Origin: Phallus indusiatus
Taxonomy: Eukaryota > Basidiomycota > Agaricomycetes > Phallales > Phallaceae
Reading direction: 5' to 3'
DNA: 64,000 bases
Assembly (NCBI GenBank): GCA_027605045.1
Contig: JAQFWX010000004.1
Coordinates: forward strand, 1,932,683 to 1,996,682
In this document: positions 1 through 12,331 of the stretch, one piece after another
Layout of the letters: every line of letters begins with the position of its first letter
How positions within the stretch are numbered: the stretch's first letter is position 1
The notes under the pieces: model-generated
Told to the model about the DNA's origin: nothing
What the model saw: only the letters and a program-made list of their open reading frames with translations
Database searches by the model: none
Position numbers and translations under genes: made by a program

Positions 1-1131
1 TGGTGAATACCTCTGAGCGCCTCACGGATGACATTCATGACCTCCCACATGAGCCACATCAAAACAAGGAGACCGAAAACAGGTTTTCTAGCAGGTTGAA
101 AGAAATACACAAGAAAAGCCGTTCGTATGGTTAACATCACGAATGGAAGAATAAGCGGTCGAATCGGTATAGCAGGTCGAGCTACAGGCTGTGGTACCTG
201 TGGAAGCGGAGCCAAAATTCGAGGTGGCGGGTTGACTTGAATCGGATTACTGTACTGCTGCGTTGGGACCGGGGAGTAAACACATAATAGCGGGAAAGTG
301 TAGCTGAGAACTCGGATGGCATGATTTTGTATAGGAGTTGGGATATCATCTCCGCTCTCAAGAGAAAGATAGGGAAGATTACTACCGAGCGTCAATAAAA
401 AAACGAAACCGCTAGAAAGTAGAAAATGACTGACTCTATACATGTATATCTATATCTAACCCCCTGCGTTCCGTCCTCTGGAGCTGAAGGGGGGAAATCG
501 GAATTAAGAAACGAGGGCCAGCCACGGTGAGCGGCTTCAACCCCCCGTCGAGTGGCAGCGCGAGCGGTATCCATATCACCGTACTCTACAGGCCATGGAA
601 TTCGCGGCTGACGTGCAAGGATCCGAAGGGCGTTGGTATGCATGTATTGGATGTAAGGATATGTGGTCTGAGGATATGACGGCATGTACAAAGGTGGCGG
701 TGCCGGAGACGACATAGGAATTTGGCTATCGTTGCGTGTAGTTGATATGTTGAGACTGGAAGAATCAATTGAAGGTCTTGAAGTAGGGAAAGAAGGAGGC
801 TCTCCTCTCCATGCTGAAGGATGTACGGCTAGATGACACACATGTGGACCTTCTGAGACCTGCACAAAGGATATATTGTTCAGAATAACGAACAAGCATC
901 CCAATCATCACTAAAATTGTACGTCACCTTCCAGATGGATCCGACAACTTCCGCATCCGCGAGCAGTCTTCCCTTGTAAATTATACGTTGTCCTGATGTT
1001 TCGGGGGAACCAATACAAGCGTCAGTTACCGCTCGCTTGAAATCACGGATAGTAGACTCAGATGAAATAGACACATTGAATGAATAGGAATAAGCAGCTA
1101 AAAAGACTTGAACAGTGATGACAGTTGACAT
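1..1131 (-). CDS. Ubiquitin-like domain membrane protein, HERP/Usa1-like (3' end cut off)
   Basis: The first exon, from the ATG at 1131, encodes a ubiquitin-like fold: an N-terminal beta strand, the helix segment STIRDFKRAV and the strand QRIIYKGRLL. After an intron comes a stretch containing VCHLAVHPSAW, then a Pro/Ser/Tyr-rich linker with YPYIQYMH. Near the window edge there are hydrophobic segments (LILPFVMLTIRTAFLVYFF and FGLLVLMWLMWEVM) that look like membrane spans. A UBL followed by a proline/tyrosine-rich linker and C-terminal membrane segments is the layout of HERP/Usa1 proteins, which scaffold the Hrd1 ubiquitin ligase in ER-associated degradation. The role is inferred from this architecture. 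The protein runs off the left edge, so its C-terminus is unseen. Confidence 0.6.
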
Positions 1132-1333
1132 GAAAAAAGGAGAAAGCAACGAGTGTACAAATTGGCCGACGTGGAAGTGAACCGACAGGTTATAAATTTA
1201 GCTTATGTAATGTGACCTTCGGGCTCAGTGGACGTGTCTCCAGGACTTCTGAAGATCTTATCAATATCATCATCGAAAGTTCTGGTAATTTTCCACAATG
1301 GCATCATATATTATGTTTTTGTTAATTAGTATA

Positions 1334-2815
1334 TCACTTTGGCACATTTAAAGTTCTTCCTTCCAGTGCGCTTTGTTTGGCCAGTTCAACCAATTGAATG
1401 ACTTTTGAGGCCTCCTCCCATTTGACGTCCAATGGGCTGCCTTTGCGGATGGCGGCGGCTAAATTTCGATATAAGGAAATGTATGATCCTGGCTCAGATG
1501 GTATTCTATTTTAAAAGCCATGTAGCATGTGAGCTCGTGTCTACCATATTCTTATTTTACTTACGTCGTTTTCGTAATCGACCCATCCTCTCGTAATATC
1601 TCCAATACTCCGTAAATGTCCTCAGGCTCAATTCCAAAATCTGGACCGGCCACCGAAGCGGGGTGCGCCTTGAGTTGGTCCTCTTGGACGTCGACTCCGC
1701 CTTTGGTGAACGTTCCCTTGGAGCCTTTGACGGAGTATCGGAACTGTGGCGACCTGACTGACAGAAAATGTGAGCGAAGAATTGCGGTGATTGGATACGG
1801 TTTAGCTTCGTCTGGCGAGTAATGCAAAATTATGGTGAACTTGGAAAACATGGGTCATTACTCGTATACACAAACAACTTTTGCAACGTACATTGTCTTC
1901 CACATCTCCCAATTTGAGAATATTTTGGGTGAAGGCGGTAATCTTTTGGGGTACTCCAAATAGCACCAAAGCTTGATCTATAAGGTGAGTACCCAGATCA
2001 TAAAGAAGTCCTGAGCCTGGAACATTGCTTCCATGCCAATGTACTCTCAGGCTTGTACGATATCGGTCAAAGCTGTAGCAACATCAGGTTAATGTTGCTC
2101 TTCAAGTTCCCAGAGACCTTACTGGCTTTCGAATTCCGTCAAGTCTCCAAGAGCTGAGGATCAAATTAATAACCGATCTGATTTTGCTACAATGAGAATG
2201 TCGAACTTACTTTTATTTTCAATCAGTTTCTTTATGGTTAGAAAATCCGAGTCCCATCTTCGATTTTGGAAGGCGTCTGCGGGGGGCCATTGCATGAATC
2301 ATCTGGAATGAATGACAATCGCAAAATCTCACAAAGAACCAAGTTTTTAGAGCTAGCCAAATCGCGCAAAGCAAGAGCGTCTTCGTATGTGGGTGTGATA
2401 GGTTTATCAACAATGACTGTTATGCTTGTTAGGTCGTCCAGACGTTAAAACTAAGATGGTACTTGATTGAATACCATGCTTTCCAGCGGCAAGAGCTGCT
2501 TTCGCGAATGGGTAATGCGTTGCATTCGGCGTACCAATAACAACCTATATTCAGTCGATTATTGTCATCATTGACGAGGAAGTTATCAATGCACACCAAT
2601 TCTATCTCGGGTTCTAGTATGGCTTCCTCAAAAGTCTCTACAACCCTTGGTTTTATTCCGAAATTTCGAGCCTTCCCTCCTTCATTCTGCGCGTTTCTTT
2701 CTACGACAATTCTGACATCGAACAGATCTGGCAAAGCCACCAGCAATGGCAAATGAAAAACAATTCCCGCTAGGCCTACTCCTACGACAGCCGTCTTGAT
2801 TGGGTGTTGAGACAT
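1334..2815 (-). CDS. Gfo/Idh/MocA family NAD(P)-dependent oxidoreductase
   Basis: The N-terminus has the dinucleotide-binding motif VVGVGLAGIVFH. Once about 50-nt introns are removed (the first is a 52-nt GTGTGC...ATAG intron near 2553-2604), the family landmarks follow: IGTPNATHYPFAKAAL, DKPIT (usually EKPxT, with the catalytic lysine) and QNRRWDSDFLTIKKL. The C-terminal domain carries YDLGTHLIDQALVLFG and ends in ALEGRTLNVPK followed by TGA at 1334. The whole domain layout is present, so it looks intact. The family oxidises or reduces sugars, inositol or dihydrodiols; the substrate here cannot be read from sequence. It lies divergent to the branching enzyme with about 220 bp between starts, which suggests a shared promoter region. 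Confidence 0.85.
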
Positions 2816-3038
2816 GTTCAGTGAGTGTCAGTGAGATTATCAAGTTATGTCTCATGTCCGGGTATGGCCTAGCCTCTAAGATATATGCTAGAGGCCAATA
2901 TCTCCGAAAAGCTTCCGAGGGTGAGCAGGGCCCTGCAGGGCCGAAGTGGTTCTTCGTCACAAAGAATGTCACTGCTAAACTACGTCATGTTTCCCTGATC
3001 AACCTATTGCTCCATTTTCTTCTCTGAGAGCAACCGCT

Positions 3039-5469
3039 ATGACTACCGAGGTAAAGTTCGATCCCAAACCCATCATCGAACTCGATGCATGGCTCGAACC
3101 GTTCTTACCGGCCATTCAACGTCGTTACGAAAGATTCCAACGTTGGAAGGACATCATCAACAATAGCGAGGGGGGTTATGATTCCTTTTCAAAAGGATAC
3201 TTGAAATTCGGTTTCAATGTCCAGGAAAATAACGACATAATTTACCGAGAATGGGCCCCGAATGCCAAAGAGGCGTATATCATAGGAGACTTCAGTACGT
3301 CTTTAGCTCATCGTATGTTATCTGGAAATACAACGCGTTTTTTAATAGATAACTGGAGTCGAGCCTCTCACCCTATGAGCAAAAACGAATACGGTGTCTG
3401 GGAAATTAAATTACCTTCAATTGACGGAAAACCAGCTATACCCCATGATTCCAAAGTCAAGGTAAGGTGCTTCTTCTTTCTTTCTGGCAAGGAGCGTAAC
3501 TCTCGGGGCCACTATAGATATCCATGATATTACCCTCCGGACAGAGGATAGAACGTCTCCCTGCTTGGATTAAACGTGTTACCCAAGACATCTCGGTATC
3601 ATCTGTTTATGAAGCTCGCCTATGGAACCCACCCAAGGAAGAGCGATACACGTTCAAGCACGATAGACCTCATCAACCTCATGGGATCCGAATCTATGAG
3701 GCTCATGTTGGTATATCGACGTCCGAGCCCAGGGTAGGGACCTACAAGGAATTTACCAAAGATATTTTACCCCGGATTCAGAACTTGGGTTATAACGCCA
3801 TTCAATTGATGGCAGTTATGGAGCATGCATATTATGCTTGTAGGCTTCTCAATTCGCAACGTCAAGTTATCACTCATTACTCCTTTAAGCCTTTGGATAC
3901 CAAGTCACTAATTTCTTCGCCGCCAGTTCGCGGTACGGTACCCCTGAGGAACTAAAAGAGCTAGTCGATACGGCCCACGCAATGGGTATCGTTGTCCTAT
4001 TAGATGTTGTTCATTCTCATGCTTGCAAGAATGTCCTTGATGGCCTAAATCAATTCGACGGGACTGATCATTTGTACTTTCACGAAGGTGGGAAAGGAAG
4101 ACACGAGCTTTGGGATTCGCGATTGTTCAACTATGGACATCACGAAGTTTTACGTTTTTTGTTGTCCAATCTCCGGTTCTATATGGAAGAATATCAGTTT
4201 GATGGTTTCAGATTCGATGGCGTGACAAGCATGTTGTATACCCATCATGGAATTGGTACCGGCTTTTCAGGAGGATATCATGAATACTTTGGAAATGCTG
4301 TCGATGAAGAAGGCGTCACATACTTGATGCTTGTACGCTTATACTTTACTATACCCCAATAGCTTGCCACTAAAATTCCACCTAGGCAAATGATCTTCTG
4401 CATTCTTTATATCCTACGGTTATCACTATCGCGGAGGACGTGTCAGGCATGCCCCTCCTCTGCATTCCTGCCAGTGTCGGTGGTATTGGATTTGACTATC
4501 GTTTATCCATGGCTATCCCGGATATGTGGATCAAGCTACTAAAACACACCCGCGACGAGGACTGGGAAATAGGCAACATAGTTTTCACGTTAACGAACCG
4601 TCGTTGGCGTGAAAAGTCGATTGCGTACGCAGAGAGTCACGATCAGGCTCTTGTAGGCGACAAGACTCTGGCTTTCTGGCTCATGGACAAAGAGATGTGT
4701 AAGCTCCTGAAAGAGTTTTGTATTGTTGGTATTATTGATTCAATTGCTTAGATACAAACATGTCGGAGTTAACACCATCAACGCCTATTATTGAACGCGG
4801 CATTGCCCTTCACAAAATCATAAGGTAACAAATTGGACAGCTTCTATCTATAGTTCAATTGCTTCATTGCTTCATTGTTTTGTAGACTCTTATGCCACTC
4901 TCTTGGTGGAGAAGGCTATTTAAATTTTGAAGGGAATGAGTTTGGACATCCTGAAGTAAGCAGTTTGACGGCTCTATATATATACCTTCATGAACTTTAC
5001 CCGTCTTCAGTGGTTGGATTTTCCGCGCGAAGGTAACAACAACTCCTTCCACTACGCGCGGCGTCAATGGAATATCTTGGACGATGATCTTCTCCGGTAC
5101 AAATTCTTGAATAACTTCGACATCGCCATGAACAAATTAGACGATCAATACCACTGGCTTGATTCCGAACCGGCTTATGTTTCATTGAAACACGAGGTCG
5201 ATAAAGTCATTGCCTATGAGCGTGCTGGTTTGCTGTTCGTGGTTAACCTCAATCCGTCGAAGTCCTTCGTCGACTATCGTGTTGGGATCGAGGTAGCAGG
5301 TGAATATAAAGTCGTCCTGTCTTCTGATGAGAAAAAATTCGGTGGTTGGGATCGCATTGATATGAACACACGATTCTTCACTACAGCCATGGAGTGGAAT
5401 GGAAGGAAAAATTGGTTGCAGGTCTATACCCCATCAAGGACTGCACTTATTCTCGCAAAGGTCGATTGA
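3039..5469 (+). CDS. GBE1: 1,4-alpha-glucan (glycogen) branching enzyme
   Basis: This enzyme makes alpha-1,6 branches in glycogen by cutting and transferring alpha-1,4 chains. Several short introns interrupt the gene; for example, splicing near 3838-3889 joins HAYYA to [11 protein letters not shown]. An N-terminal CBM48-like region ([19 protein letters not shown]) precedes a GH13 (alpha/beta)8 domain. Visible catalytic motifs are [22 protein letters not shown] (nucleophile Asp), [12 protein letters not shown] (acid/base Glu) and [15 protein letters not shown] (transition-state Asp). These are followed by [25 protein letters not shown]-terminal beta-sandwich ends in [11 protein letters not shown]. 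Length, domain order and residues fit eukaryotic branching enzymes of about 680-700 aa. The ATG at 3039 opens the MTTEV N-terminus and is preceded by an in-frame-free promoter gap. Confidence 0.95.
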
Positions 5470-5634
5470 TCATTCAAGTTAAAAAGCTGAATACGTAATT
5501 GTTGATATAGACTATTCTTGTATAGTAAGATACATGATACGGATTATTAAAAAATTCTTCACTACAAATGAGATGCTAGCAAAAGATTCGAAAGCGTTAG
5601 GTAATAATAGAAAATATCGTAGTTTCATATATTG

Positions 5635-8600
5635 TTACACTGCAAGATGCTGTTCGACTTGGTCTTGTTCTTCTTGTTCCACCCCATTGTTCCCGGAGCG
5701 CATTGCTTCGATAACAGTTGCATGCTCTTCCATGAGATGGTTTAATAATTCAGGAATAGTAGGATCCTTGAAACGAGTGATTTCTGGACAGTCCGCGGGT
5801 TCACCTTCAGACCTAAATCTGAGCCAATATGTAAGATAGATTCACTTAACAGAGACAAGATAAATACACGTACTGGCAATAGAAACAATATCGCAACGTC
5901 TGATCTTCTGAAAGGGGAAATGCATCAATTAGATGCTCCACGACCTCCGGGTTCGAAATATCTATCCCATGAATTATTGATGATTCTACTGGAAGCTCGC
6001 TTCTGGGATCCGAAAGTGTGCTCGGTAAAGCGTTGGAGACATCAACATGCTTCTCCACGACTTGATCGCTTTGCGCAGTCATAGCTTCGTTTTCTGTTTC
6101 GAGTTTCACGTCGTCCACTACAATTGATAGAGGAGGAGATGGGTCGGCGGGAGTTGCAGGAACGCTCTGATCTCCAGCATCCTTATCCCGGTCCACTTTC
6201 AATCTCTTTTTGGGAGGTCCTTCGGCATCAGCGTTTATTCGGTCTTCATCAACTGTTAGGTCGATGAAATCCGCTTTCGAATCTCCAGAGGATCTGCGAA
6301 CAGGTGTGCCTATCTCCGTGGGTTGAGGACCTCGCTTCATCGGTGATGCTTGAACCTGTGATGGGAGGGGAATGGGTTGTGGTATCTTTATATCACCATT
6401 ATGAGGTATTGGTGCAACACGCTGTTGGACTCTTTGGTGGACGGGCTGGACGGAGGGTGGACCAAATGATTCGGCCATATATGAGAGCGGAGCCCTGCTC
6501 GGACCAGGTGGTGGGGGATTTAATGGACGAGTCGGAACAGCGTTGACAGATGCGGGTCTATATATAAATTATAAAGTAAATTCAATATATAGCATATGAA
6601 GCTAAAGAACCCTCACGCTTGTGACGCTGGAAGCTGTGTGTATATTTGGGGAGAACGTTGATCCCCGGTGTATGAATTCGGAATCATGTGTGACCCTTGG
6701 AAGCCTCTTCTTATGTCTACTCCATGTGTTAAACCCGGTTCACTGTGTCGTCTATTTGGCTGTTCATGAACGATAGGTCGACCTTGCTCAACATGCCGAG
6801 GAACTAATTGATTTCTGGCCATAGAGGGAACAATATGGTTCGGAGACCCAGGTAGTGATTGATGGGCTTGTTCAAACCGCCTGATCTGTTGATTCTGCGC
6901 CACAGGCTTGTTTTCCAAAAGCTGCCTTTGATATTGAACGACGGTGGACATTTGCTGTGATTGTTGGTGTTGAGCCGAGGCAAACTGACTCGACGACGGA
7001 GGCGTGAGGCTTGGAGGAATACCGCCCGTTGGAGAATGATGTTGCTGTCCAGTTAGCTCCGCTCGCTGAGGTTGATGGCCCAAATTTGCATGAGAGGGGA
7101 CCGGGCCTGGAGGAACATGCCCATATCCTTGTTGTCTATATGGCTGCATTTCCCTTGAGTCCACTCTTTGTACAATGTCGGCTCTAGGAACAACTACCAT
7201 CGGAGCCGTTCTCGTTAGCTGAAGTGCCCGTTGTTCGGAGCCTTGTATTGAAGCAGTTGTCATCGTGCTCACACTTTCCCGACGAGGGGGATGTGAAGGT
7301 CCATGAGGAAAGCTCGGTTGTTGATTTATTGGGGAGATGGGGGTTCCAGGCGTATTAGGGGAATTAATAAACATTTGCGTTGGATGATTAAGCTGGAAAT
7401 GAGGTTTGATGAAATAGTAATATTAGGTGTGTTTGGGCGACGCATACCATGCCAGGGTGATTATTATGGACAAACTTGTTGAGGGTGTTTTCAAGAGTGT
7501 GACAACGCTATATGCAAGTCAATTAAAAGGAGTTCAACCATGAATGTTATGAATGTATCACATTTATTATTTGAGTTTTGTCAACTTGCATCTAGACAGA
7601 AGCTACGTCAGATAACCAAACATGTGGAATCTGCCCCGAAACGTACGGCACTCAGCTGGACTTCTAAATCTCGGTTTCTCTCCACGAGGATTCTGTTTTC
7701 CTATAAAGAGATTGAAAAAACGAATCAAACCTTGACTAAAACGGTACACACATTTTCCTTCGCAGAAAGCGTAGTGTCTTAAATAGTTTAATTGGCCAAT
7801 GAAATAAAAATAACATAAAAAAGCTCGTAACGCACGAAAATGAGCTCGTTCCTTATCATGGGCTTGTACGACTGCGTCATGTCGCGCTCGGTAATTTTTT
7901 AGCTCTTGAACGAGACAGACAATTTCGTAATCCTTTTGAGTTATTTTGTCGACCAATGCCGAATTTGTTGACGAGTTAAACTGGGCCTGGCTCACTTGAA
8001 AAAAAAACGATGAGATGTTTTTCAATTATTTAAGACAGACAATTACCGTGATTTGAGTGCGGATTAATTCCCAATTGTTCTGGGGCTATCTCACTCGTAC
8101 CTCCATTAGCTTCCCGCTGTCTCAACTCCTTTCTATTCGCGTACAGCTCTTTCGAAAATCGCAGCACAAGTTGAGAGTCGATACTAGTAGTGGCTACAAG
8201 ATTTTGGAGAGTATTGCCAACCTGCTGGATAAAATGAGGGTTGTATCTAGGATCCAAAGGAGTCGCCGACTGATGGTGATCATTAACTAGTATATTTTGG
8301 GTGGATTCGGTAATAACAGCTAATGGCTCGGATCCCAGTGACGCGTATGCGGAGTGAATCGTCGTAGATTTTACATCCTCAGACCGTCCAAGGGCTACAC
8401 TAGCATTCGCCTTAGAGTCAGAAATCGTCCCAGGATCGCTGATCCTATCCGCCCTTAAGTGTTGATTACTAAATAAAGAAGTGTTAGACGTTGATTCTAT
8501 CACGGAAAGGAGAAGCGCGAAGAACAACGAAAAATAAGTGCGTGTTACCAGGCTCTAAGCGAATGATACGCATGGTATGAGCCAAAAAGGAAACGCGGAG

Positions 8601-9976
8601 AGAGAGAAGGGCAAATATAAGAAAGGGCAATCTCACAGTACAATGCCAGAGCCTATGACTGTATCCAAAACGGGTGTCAAGTTTGAATTGATGTGCATAT
8701 CAACATCAGCGCTCATACCTGGTGCCAACCTCATTTCTTCTGCTGTTTTGACTCTATTAGCGGCAGAGTCTGATGACAACAAAGGTGATGCAGTTCTCAA
8801 TGATGATAGATTCGGTTGAGACACCGGACGTTCTTGTGAGAAAGAATCAGGCTCTCCTCTTTCCGGTCCTAAAGCTGATTCGCGTTTCCTTTTCTTTTCA
8901 AATTGAGCTGGCGATGTTTCAATTCCTGACGGAAGCTGCGATGTAGTGTGAGTTTGATTCTGAGGCAGACACCCGGCCTCGGAATCTTTGTCCGTGCCAC
9001 AAGGCATCCACGTTTTTTCATGGTGACTCGAGGCAAAGCTTTCGCGTAAATTTCCGCCATTATTAATATCTGCATTCGTATCGCTGTTGTTGGTAACGTT
9101 ATTCGAGTCCCCATCAGTTTGGTTTACATGTGGAGAGCGGGATTCTGGGTTGAATTCCACTTCGCGCGCGTGTGAGGTAGATCCCGTCGTTGCGATTATG
9201 CCAGTGGAACTAGAACGAGAAACATCCCTCGAGGTATCGGCAGACACGTTGAGGTTTGGAATACTAGAAACGCTTGATGGAGATGGAGGCGTATTGGTTG
9301 ACAAATGTACAGTAATGGTTGTGCTCGAGCTTGAAGGAGTTCGTGACGCTGATGCCAAATTAGGACACCCGTTTTCACCCTGAGCTTGAGTTGGGCTAGA
9401 GTCGCTCACTAGCGCTCGTCCATTATTTGAGGATGTGTATATTGATGCAGATGTCCTATTTAGCATGATGGGCTGATTTTGGTCAACCGCTAAATTTTGA
9501 TTATGATTATTTTGCTCAGGTGGCGTGCATCTCTTGCTGTGCGGTTTTGTAATGGGAACTGTCGGCGCTGAGAAGCTTTGTGTTTGTGCCTGCGCGAACC
9601 CATGTGCCATAATTTGATCGGTTTGCGCTAGGTCGTAGCCTTGATCTTGCTTGTTTTCATTATTCAACGCCGTAGGCCCCGGTACCTCTACCTCACATCC
9701 ATTCAACGCCGGATGCTGATATGGACTCTGACCGTCACGGTAATGCCTCGGAATAGATTGGTACTTCTGGGGAAATTTGTTATAATTAATACCATTGTTT
9801 AAAGACGGATTTGATGCTGCATGATTTTGACTCGATGTTTTGGCAGGCCCATTTCTTGGTGCTTCTTGAATCTTCCCAGTTGCAACTGCAGCGCTGGTGC
9901 CGGCAGGGTGGTGTTGTTCCGGTTTTGAAAGAGCACCGACGCTAGCGTTAACATCAGAGAGAGCCCGAAATGACAT
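5635..9976 (-). CDS. Large low-complexity coiled-coil protein with C-terminal Cys/His cluster (uncharacterised)
   Basis: I do not recognise a named family. The first exon (9976 to about 8635) encodes some 440 residues rich in Asn, Ser, Gln and Pro, probably disordered. Smaller exons follow. One (about 8030-8470) contains QQVGNTLQNLVATTSIDSQL; the next ones (about 7600-8000) are helical and charged, with KITQKDYEIVCLVQELKNYR and LVERNRDLEVQLS, which suggests a coiled coil. A Gln/Pro-rich exon (6613-7374) and an acidic/basic exon follow, the latter with FIDLTVDED and a nuclear-localisation-like PPKKRLK. The last exons give YCFYCQ, then LLNHLMEEH and a stop at 5635. This resembles a nuclear scaffold or transcription-related protein, but that is inference. 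Some splice sites, notably around 8470-8640, are uncertain, and two adjacent genes cannot be fully excluded. Confidence 0.55.
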
Positions 9977-10997
9977 GGTGGGAGAATGTTTTCGCTAGTA
10001 TTGAACACTAATTCATCAGGCGGCTCTTTCTGCAGTCCGTGTTTTGATTTGTGAGTCTTGATTCTGTCTGAGATGTTAACTAGCATGACCAATGGAGTTC
10101 GAATTAGATTCTAAGAAGACGCTTTTACCAGATGTATCAAGAAACCGGGTAAAGTAAATTCTGGTGTTTTTATGACCTACACGAATGTTACGCGTCAATC
10201 CAACCAGTGCAAACTCGAGAGAGCAGGAATAGTTAAAAAAGTACACAAGGTAACACGCGTTCTGTCACTTCTATTGAAGTACTCTCTTTAAGAAGATTGA
10301 TCTTCAGGGTGGTATTGTCAGTGGGGTGGTTTTGAAGGACTTAAATTGTCCTGCTCTAAGTTGTAGAACTTTGTGCTTCTCGGAGTTGCCGCGGATTATC
10401 TAATTGTTTGGTGACAACCTCAACAGGCTACGACAGTAAAAACTGATTATCAGGGCTGGCACAAACGTCTTCGAGATTTGAAAAGCGTTTTAAAATCTCG
10501 AAATAAAAACTTAAAAAATCTTTGTCAGTATGGCAGAGTGCATATATAAGCGGGGAAGACACTGCTTCAGTTAGCTTGATGCAATTTGGCGACTCGGACA
10601 GAGAATTATGGTCATTTATCGTGGTATATTGATTAATGATCAAATGAAAGCAAATCTATGAATTACAACTTCGCTGTTTATACTGTAATGCTTGTGCCCG
10701 ATGACTGATATAAGATAGAGATAAGTAATGAACGTTGGATACGCATGAAGTACATGTGAGAAATGGAAAGAAGGCCTCGAGTATATGGTGAATGATGGAT
10801 AAATAGTGAAAAATCAATGAGATGGAACATCCATGTGTATACCAAAGACAGAGAAGCTCCGATTCGATTGAAGGATATAGAAAAGAGGTGTTGATAAATG
10901 AGAATAAAAAGGGTAAAATGGAAAATAGCAACGCAAAATTGAAAACCAAGACCGATGAAATCATATCATTGCAACCAGACCCAAGAGATTTTTGAGT
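9977..10997. other. Intergenic, about 1 kb
   Basis: The upstream region of the coiled-coil gene lies at the left and the 3' side of the membrane-protein gene at the right. The right half is AT-rich on the plus strand. Only short unsupported open frames are present, and I see no repeat, RNA gene or transposon signature. Confidence 0.5.
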
Positions 10998-11981
10998 TTA
11001 AGCATCTGGTGGACGACCAGTTGAATTGGGGGGTATCGACACAGGAAGATGCGGGGTTGACATTAAATTAGAGCCAGAATTTGACGCATCTGAGACTGAT
11101 ATCGAAGTCTGTACCATCGGGGTGTCATTAGGGATGCTGATTGTCGGGGCGGTGGGGGAAAGGACATCTGCTGTCGTGCTTGTAGATGGGCTCGTATGTG
11201 TGTTTGCGCTCTCATTCCCACCAGAGCTGCTACCTACAACGGTGTCGTAATCCGGTGCATTCTGATAAGGCGGAGGGGGAATAATTCTATCTCCTAAATT
11301 GAATATTCTGCTAGGCCGGAGAAGGGCAAGGGTCCTTTCCACTTCCCCTACCTCAGGTGTCGGGGATCCCCTTGATGAAGGCGTCTTCCGATAAACATAA
11401 ACACATCTTGCAACAGCAAGTAACACGATTAGTCCGACAACACCTCCGAGGACCTCGAAGAATATTTGTGTTACGCTAGGTCCCGAAGAATGGGGAGCCG
11501 GACTTGGCGGAGAGGGGTGAGGATGGAAAGGTGGATGGAAAGGTGTGTTAGAAGAATTGGAGGGTTGCGACGAGGAAGGATTAGGATTAGGTGGATGATG
11601 CGGAAATGGAACACCAGGAGACGGAAAGACTTGCGTCACGGGTGCGTGAGTTGACTGAAGAGTGGAATGATGTTGTACCGGTGTTGGAACGAGCGACTGA
11701 GAGGAGAAAGGAGCATGGGGTGTTGCGGCCGCAGCCGGTGAATTTCCGTGAGAAGGCGCAGCATCAAATGCGCTTGTCGGGCGAAACGAAGATGAATGTG
11801 AAGAAGAGACAGAAGAAATATTTTGAGATGGAGCAGCTTTCTCGACGTCAAGGGCAGACTCTCTGTAAAGAAATGAGATCTCGAAAGAAATTACTATAGC
11901 GTGTGAAACGTACATGGCCAGAACATAAAAGAACTGCAGAGGCAGGATGAGGAGCGGAAACACATACCTCCCAGCCAACAT
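10998..11981 (-). CDS. Single-pass plasma-membrane-type protein with Ser/Pro/His-rich ectodomain
   Basis: The N-terminus is hydrophobic (LAGRYVFPLLILPLQFFYVLA), consistent with a signal peptide. It is followed by a roughly 170-residue Ser/Pro/His-rich stretch that is probably O-glycosylated and extended. One membrane span (IFFEVLGGVVGLIVLLAVARCVYVY) comes next, and then a cytosolic tail with RIIPPPPYQNAPDYDTVV. The frame is open throughout. However, 11863-11913 reads as a 51-nt intron (GTACGT...TTTACAG) that lacks stops and is a multiple of three; removing it joins LAM/I to ESALDVEK directly after the signal peptide. This layout is common among fungal wall-stress sensor-like proteins, but no cysteine-rich WSC domain is visible. 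Function unknown. Confidence 0.6.
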   Translation of the reverse strand: MLAGRYVFPLLILPLQFFYVLAMYVSHAIVISFEISFLYRESALDVEKAAPSQNISSVSSSHSSSFRPTSAFDAAPSHGNSPAAAATPHAPFSSQSLVPTPVQHHSTLQSTHAPVTQVFPSPGVPFPHHPPNPNPSSSQPSNSSNTPFHPPFHPHPSPPSPAPHSSGPSVTQIFFEVLGGVVGLIVLLAVARCVYVYRKTPSSRGSPTPEVGEVERTLALLRPSRIFNLGDRIIPPPPYQNAPDYDTVVGSSSGGNESANTHTSPSTSTTADVLSPTAPTISIPNDTPMVQTSISVSDASNSGSNLMSTPHLPVSIPPNSTGRPPDA

Positions 11982-12331
11982 AATTTTTTTCTTTCAGGGC
12001 GAAAAGAATGTTGGACAAGGAGAAGACGACATGGGATCCAAACGTAAACGATCGCTAGTCGAGCTGAAGATATACCCAAAATATGTCGAATAACACGGAC
12101 GCACCGTGACCGTCACGCTGAGCCGTGCGACCGAATTCCAGAGGTTTTACTGCATGCGGAATGCCGAACAAAGATAGAAACTCAAGTCTATTTTTGGGTT
12201 GATAATTAAAGAAATGGGTTTACAGCAGCGTATGTAGAAAAGGATATCAACAATCAACACGCAAAGAAACAACAACCGGAAAATTAGTACCAATTACATA
12301 GTTACACACTACGGCAAAGGGTATATTTGAA

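Noticed and set aside
11591..11899. Plus-strand open frame of about 100 codons
   Set aside because: Antisense to the Ser/Pro/His-rich ectodomain of the membrane protein, with no domain or splice support.
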